DNA of 64,000 nt. Source: Gremmenia infestans (Eukaryota; Ascomycota; Leotiomycetes; Helotiales; Hamatocanthoscyphaceae). The translations under genes were made by a program, and so were the position numbers. The notes under the pieces were generated by a model that saw only the letters and a list, made by a program, of their open reading frames with translations, was not told the origin of the DNA and ran no database searches. Location of the stretch: the NCBI GenBank assembly GCA_032629725.1, contig JAFEVB010000001.1:930001-994000 (forward strand). The letters run 5' to 3'. Shown one piece after another: positions 58,942 through 64,000 of this stretch; the first letter of the stretch is position 1; every line of letters starts with the position of its first letter.

Positions 58942-60929
58942 CGTTGCTGGTTCTTGCTGGTTTGGGCAAATGGTGGATGCTTCTTGGTGTATTTTGGAGC
59001 TATATACTTTTTCAACTCGGGATTCTGATCCTTCAGGAAGGGATATTAAGAACTGAATAATTTAAACAATTTACTGTGGATGAAAGCGACGAAGAAAGAG
59101 TGATACAAATACTTGTGTATCTAATGAGTATATCTTGGGAACATGAATTTGGAAACCCTTGATATATGGCTATACAAAGCCCCCAGCACGGAACAACATT
59201 GCACCAACAATGTCATATCACCAAACAAGCACTGGCTGATCGGTGGAATAGTCCATACGCTTAGAAGCTCTAAATGTTGTCGTCGCTTCTCCTGGGAGTT
59301 TAGGTGATAAAACCCGAGTCACGTGAAAATGAGCTGCCCCACTCGCCCATTTATCATCGGACAGTTGTTTCACCGTCGGGGAGAAGACTCCCGATTTCCC
59401 TCGACAGCAGCTTTCCACGAAGCAGACTTCGGGAATATGACTATCAAAAGTAACAAAACCACTTTCACGCTGTTCTCTTCTCGTGCTTGCTTCGAATTGA
59501 GATTGAAATTATAGTCTTTCTATAGATTTCACGTGCTTGCCCCTTTTCAAGGAGTGGTGGACATGGACCTACGGCAGCTGACCTCACTTCCAGCGGAGCA
59601 TTCGGTCATTGCCATCTGTTTTTCACTACACTTTAGTCGGCGACTGGTCTCTTTCTCACACGGCGTCTGTCATCAGAACCTTAGTATGGCCCAATGGAGT
59701 TAGGGTGCACATGCTCTACATGATTGTATAAAAGTGACTGTTCCCTGAGAACCTCTTCTGTCTTTAGGTGCTTTTGTATATTAAAATACAAGACCTTGAT
59801 CTGTACTCGTCCCTTAGCAACGTCCACTAAATAATATTTAGTGGAGCACTTGTATGCGTTGTAGTTTATTTCGCGTTTATTTATCAATTTTTCCGTTTGC
59901 ATCGCAAGGGTTTGTTATTCTGGATAATGTCTGCGCAGAGTAGTGCTGGAAGGGATTGGCCGAAATGCATTTAGTTTATACTTGGTGTCTGTCATGCAAC
60001 CGTTAGAAAGAGGTTGCACTATTATGCTTTGTACTGAGTACCAGTAGCTAAATATCGGGTGAGCTATGTCAGTCTGACTTGTTGCCTTATTATTGGGTTG
60101 GGCCCCTATCTTCTATTGTCGGTGAGTTTATGGATTATAATGTCATAAATCGCTTTTTTACAGACGAATTTCGAAATGTTGTTTGAATACCTAGGTAGTT
60201 ATTGAGTCATTACCGGTACTTAGTGTGGTCATAGTCCATGATCGCTCGGGCAGAAGCGTCGATTTGAACTTCGCCTGGGCTCTCCGTTAGTACATTACAT
60301 CCGTCTATAAAGCAATTCTCTCATGCCCCCCAAAAGCGAGTGAGACTTTCAAAAGTAATTGTGCTCATTTGCCAACGGACCCGGCGCCATTCTTACTGCA
60401 TAACCCCACGACAAGTAGCCGGTGTCAGCGGCCTCGGAGTTAGAAAGACGTGACAGTCGGAGGGCTTTATATTGGATTTCAGTCGCTTATCAACCCCTAA
60501 TTATCCAGAGATCTTAGATCGTGTTCTGCTATTGTCCCAGTCAGCAGTACTCCGGGCTTTGTTCATTTACTGCTACATTCCAATGCTGATACTTACTTAC
60601 TTGAACCTTTGCTCTCTACCATCCTGATGTGATACTCTTGATCTCCATCCATAACTTACAACATACCTACAGATCGTGATCAAACAGCGTTTTCTAAAGA
60701 CATGGATAAATCAATAACGATAGATTACGGTACATGCAATGCAAAACCAAGATATATTGTTCTAGCTTTCAAGTATATCTGCTTCTGCGTACGGATAACC
60801 AAATACTAGCTAGGAATGAAAGACCGACCAGCTACCTTCATTCATGATCAATCAATGCCAAGAATCTCTCAGTCAATCCATCACACATCCGATCCGGAAA
60901 ACCATTGAGCCCTCACAGAACTAGCATGT
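58942..60929. other. Gene-free region between the dehydrogenase and the peptide precursor
   Basis: About 2 kb with only short frames and no family motif. It holds the SDR promoter at its left end and the 3' flank of the precursor gene at its right end. It separates the putative RiPP locus from the housekeeping-like genes to the left and may be that locus's left boundary. Confidence 0.5.
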
Positions 60930-61452
60930 TTACGACGCGCCCTCTCCATAGGTAATCTGACGTTTCGTTAGCGGATACCTTACTGCTATGTCTGACCTTG
61001 GGGGCTCACGCCGACGAGATCGGCGTCCTTTGCAGGAGAACGTTTGACTGAGTGGTCGCCGTAGGAGATCTGAGCACGATTTAGTCTTGTTTCAAATTTA
61101 ATGGTATGCTGGGTCTTTTACCCCTACGAGATCAGCGTCCTTCGTAGGAGAACGCTTGACTGAGTGGTCGCCGTAGGAGATCTGAGCACGATTTAGTCTT
61201 GTTTATTCAAATTCAATAGTATTCTGGGTCTTTTACCCCAACGAGGTCGGCGTCCTTCAAAGGGGAACGCTTGACTGAGTGGTCGCCGTAGGAGATCTAA
61301 AAGGCCTTTAGAAAAAGTCACTTGGCTATACTAGTTGTCAAGTAAGCACTTACGCCAACGAGGTCGGCGTCCTTCAAAGGAGCAGGTTCAGCAACCGGAG
61401 CGGCAAGTGCAACGATTGGGAATGTTAGAGCAAGAATCTTGGCGAGAAGCAT
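60930..61452 (-). CDS. Repeat-containing secreted peptide precursor (dikaritin-type RiPP candidate)
   Basis: Five exons in transcript order, 61452-61354, 61296-61237, 61181-61122, 61069-61010 and 60956-60930, give 101 residues. All introns (57, 55, 52 and 53 nt) are in phase 0. Residues 1-18 (MLLAKILALTFPIVALAA) are a signal peptide. Then come four repeats of the form xPxKDADLVG-ISYGDHSV-KR; three end in the Kex2 dibasic site (KR at 42-43, 62-63, 82-83) and the last closes the protein as ITYGEGAS. Leader, repeats and KR sites match precursors such as UstA, which are cut by Kex2 and then cyclised by UstYa-type oxidases. Tyr is the only aromatic residue in each repeat, so the core probably lies in ISYGDHSV. 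The divergent UstYa-like gene nearby supports this. Lack of Trp and Cys argues against an alpha-type pheromone. Confidence 0.85.
61010..61296 (-). repeat. Tandem exon-intron cassettes of the precursor gene
   Basis: Three successive units, each a 60-nt exon plus an intron, recur with periods of 115 and 112 bases. The first 29 bases of all three exons are identical; adjacent exons differ at six of 60 positions. The introns between them (61182-61236 and 61070-61121) differ by three substitutions and one 3-base gap. Introns are thus as alike as exons, which indicates recent duplication of the whole cassette, not selection on the peptide alone. Confidence 0.92.
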
Positions 61453-62898
61453 ATTTGCGGTTCTTGGGTGTAAGAAATGTAATGTTGTTTGGTGTTTTCA
61501 CAATCTGGGAAGAACTGCACATTCTTTGTTCTGGGGAAAGCTTCTACTATTTATTGGCACTATTCCTTGTACCCACTTTGCTGATCTTGTACAGACTTGC
61601 AGTTCTATTTTACTCTTCGCTCAATGAGCTTCCGCGTGCCTACAGACTGCGTGGACTCAGATGCCACGCACACATATTCGCAAATGCGGTCTCAAAGCTG
61701 CGGTAGCACTCCTTCCGAAAGGTGACAGTGAGGTTATCCACGCGGAAATGTCACCTTCCTATACTGATACTTGGCATTAAAGCAAGTAGCTACTTCTAGC
61801 TTCCCATTGCATACGACTTCTAAAAGTCTAGCTTCTTTGTGCATTATGCCCGTGATGGTGCGTTGCAGTATCTTTGGTGCATTTTTGTTTGGTGGATATA
61901 TATTAGTCCCACACTTCCAATGGTGATAGCTGGTTGTGGACTGGGGGGATCTCTTTACTAGCTTACTGCATCTCTTGATCATCTGATGAAGTTCATAGTT
62001 ATAAAGAGCAGCCAAGAAAGCTCGGCGATAAGTCGTCTGCAGAACTATTCGCTGGCACTAGTATATTTCGTAGTATAGTTCTTGAACTGCAATGTGTCGG
62101 ATTTACTGAACTGCACTGTATCGGGTTTTAGGTACTGGGGTCTGGGCACTTGGAATTTTCAGGTTCTGATTGGTAAGTCATATTTCTGTTTATTGTCGTG
62201 AAGGGCTAGAGCCATCGAGACTTATACGTGTTGGTATCTGCAGAAGCCAGCACTTGCAAGCACGTGCTCTTAATAAGTTCAGGCTTGAAAAGGTACCCAT
62301 CCTACTAAGTTCGAATAGGACTAAGATATCTAGTATTTAGGCATATTTGTCCAAGTATCGAGTCTAAAAACAATTTGATATTCTGATATTCTGATCTATT
62401 ACATGCAAATTGTACTTTACCTAGTCAGCCTCGGATGCAACTGTCAGCCATCCATGCCCGTTTCTGCACGACATGACATCCCTGCCTTTGCATAAACTGC
62501 AAAGCTTGTTGGGATTCATCTTACCCTGTCGTACAAACTACTCTCGCATTACATGTCTGAGACCTGTTCTCTGCAAACACACACTGGCATTGTTCGTTGA
62601 CATCACCTGCATCAATGGGCCGCAATACTATGCTCTCAACGGCGAGTGGCTTCGGAGGTTATGTTCCCTATCATATGAGTTGTTGGCCAGATGAAGAAAC
62701 GCACTTGAAATGCAGCTTGTGACTTAAACTCACTTTTGGATTCCATTTTTTCTTTTTGACTCGGCCTACTCGTTTCCACATCGTTCAAAGTTAGACAGAC
62801 ATTGAACTTTTTCTTGAGAAACCCTTCTTCCTTCTCTTCTACTATCAACCTTCTGTATTCATCTTCTTGAGACATCAATTGTCGAAATCAAGTCAATC
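61453..62898. promoter_or_regulatory. Divergent control region between precursor and UstYa-like gene
   Basis: The two genes point away from each other across 1.45 kb. No coding frame here shows a motif. It holds an imperfect direct repeat at 62082-62130 (annotated separately) and a C/T-rich leader just before the UstYa-like start (62735-62880). Shared regulation of the pair by a cluster-specific factor is plausible but is inference. Confidence 0.45.
62082..62130 (+). repeat. Imperfect 24/25-bp direct repeat in the divergent control region
   Basis: Two adjacent units share TGAACTGCAnTGTnTCGGnTTTA with a one-base indel. Tandem sites of this kind often serve as paired binding sites for a dimeric factor, but nothing here proves that. 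Confidence 0.75.
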
Positions 62899-63970
62899 AT
62901 GGACCACAAATTTGAGCCTCTCAACCAGCCTATGTCCAGTACCTCATCAGAGAATCTGCTTGACGAAAAGCAGCAATTGGAAGATGAGTTTCTCGAAAAT
63001 GCTGGTCTACTTCGCTCAACCAGGCGAGGAAGTCGGAACTGGAAGAAGTCAATCCTGCCAGTTGTGTGCCATGTTATTATCATCATGGTTTACACTGCTG
63101 TGACGCTGGTTCTCCTAGACAGGAACAACAAGAAATGGACCCATGGACCGAACTTAATCCATTGTAAGTTGTGTTTCACAAAACCGGTGATGCTGCCCAT
63201 GCTAATTTCCATAATAGCTCCTGCACGAGGAGCGCATGAGTACGAGCGTGTTACTTTTGACGGCTTCTTCACATCCACGAATCCTTACAAAGGTCCATGG
63301 CGCCCTGAGCTCGACGATGCGTGGGGTCTACTGCTCGAAAGTTGGTCTGTGTTTCCCTTGTATAATACTTGCATGCTAATGTCATAGACGCGAACATCGT
63401 AGTTTCCAAAGCAGACTTGGAAGCAATCAACAAAACTTCTGTCCAAGTTCCCGACGGCTCTGGATATCTAGCGACACTTGATGTGCACCATCAGGTAAGA
63501 GTTATGAATGTGATATTCGCTGCAAGTAATCAGCTAACAAATACACTAGTTGCATTGTATCAAACAGATTCGGCAATATTTACATCCAGAGCAATACACG
63601 ATGGATGAGCCTAATATCGAAGTACATATCGACCATTGCCTGGATGACCTACGTATGATGATGATGTGCAAAGCCGACATCTCACTTTTGACTTACGAGT
63701 GGATTCCACACTACAAGAAACGTATGCAATCTCCCCCGCCGTCGAGAGTAAAGCTCCTTGAAACTGACTTAAACAGCATTCCCCGTCTGGGATGTCACCC
63801 ACGAATGCACGAACTGGGAGAAACTCGATGCCTGGGCAGGCGAACGCTCTCTCGACATGTCTAACATCCCTGTTCATCCAGAGCTGTACGTCGATCCTAA
63901 TTCCTCCACTGACTCCGTAGCAAATGCTGACTTCTGAAATCTTAGGATGGGGGGATGGGTGGATCCGTAA
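62899..63970 (+). CDS. UstYa-family oxidase (DUF3328) of a RiPP cluster
   Basis: Six exons, 62899-63163, 63218-63340, 63388-63494, 63550-63721, 63777-63885 and 63946-63970, give 266 residues, the usual family length; the gene is complete. A cytosolic N-terminus and one transmembrane helix (51-73) lead into the catalytic domain. Both HxxHC motifs that define UstYa proteins are present: HQLHC (164-168) and HIDHC (191-195). The usual CKADISLLTYEW block and HECTNWEKLDAWAGE follow. UstYa proteins act with copper on Kex2-released peptides, forming the Tyr ether or related cross-links of ustiloxin, phomopsin and asperipin, and also serve in cyclochlorotine-type pathways. Placement opposite the repeat precursor suggests it modifies that peptide. 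The C-terminus GGWVDP follows a 60-nt last intron. Confidence 0.93.
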
Positions 63971-64000
63971 GCAAAACTGGCTCTTTGATTTTACACTGCC

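Noticed and set aside
60930..61452. Alpha-type mating pheromone precursor
   Set aside because: Architecture (signal peptide, KR-separated repeats) fits, but the repeats lack the Trp and Cys residues of filamentous ascomycete alpha pheromones, and a DUF3328 gene lies beside it.
61335..61706. 123-codon plus-strand ORF overlapping the peptide precursor
   Set aside because: It is antisense to the signal-peptide exon, has no motif, and the minus-strand five-exon reading explains the DNA fully.
1..64000. tRNA genes, rRNA, CRISPR arrays, intact transposons
   Set aside because: I looked for B-box-like GGTTCGA sequences with a matching acceptor stem, terminal repeats and transposase or polymerase motifs and found none convincing; a covariance-model scan would be needed to exclude tRNAs.

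Overview
The window looks like nuclear DNA of a filamentous ascomycete (Pezizomycotina; Helotiales/Leotiomycetes-like is a guess). Genes are split by many 45-120 nt introns with GTRNGT-type donors and CTAAC/CTAAT-like branch sites. The gene set is typically fungal: NoxB-type NADPH oxidase, WSC proteins, a Zn2Cys6 factor, a full-size ABCG transporter and an UstYa/DUF3328 protein. I joined exons by hand from splice signals, reading-phase agreement and family motifs. No tRNA, rRNA, CRISPR array or intact transposon was seen.

Layout. 0-5.8 kb: the N-terminal end of an unknown protein running off the left edge (minus), a gene-free stretch, a secreted two-WSC-domain protein and a small single-pass membrane protein. 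7-25 kb: a housekeeping block with PI4P 5-kinase (MSS4/its3 type), a coiled-coil protein ending in a CaaX box, an unrecognised five-exon gene, FEN1 (minus), mitochondrial glutaryl-CoA dehydrogenase, a Ubc4/5-type E2 and NoxB. 25.8-35 kb: a formaldehyde-dehydrogenase-like zinc alcohol dehydrogenase, a 1330-residue ABCG transporter (both minus) and a CorA-like membrane protein. 35-46 kb: gene-poor DNA around one AT-hook/Zn2Cys6 transcription factor, carrying many copies of the 9-mers TACGGAGTA and TACGAAGTA. 46-55 kb: a proline-rich protein, the cohesin acetyltransferase Eco1, Coq1 polyprenyl diphosphate synthase (all minus) and the V-ATPase assembly factor Vma12 (plus). 56-59 kb: a secreted CALB-like lipase and a short-chain dehydrogenase whose frame is broken by an exact 97-bp tandem duplication.

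The most interesting part is 60.9-64.0 kb. On the minus strand lies a 101-residue secreted precursor made of a signal peptide and four copies of a roughly 20-residue repeat; three copies end in the Kex2 site KR. Each internal repeat has its own 60-nt phase-0 exon, and the introns between them are nearly as alike as the exons. About 1.4 kb away and divergent is a complete six-exon UstYa-family (DUF3328) gene with a membrane anchor and both HxxHC motifs. A Kex2-repeat precursor beside an UstYa oxidase is the hallmark of dikaritin-type fungal RiPP clusters (ustiloxin, phomopsin, asperipin). The repeat is not a dikaritin core I recognise, and the cluster probably continues beyond the right edge.
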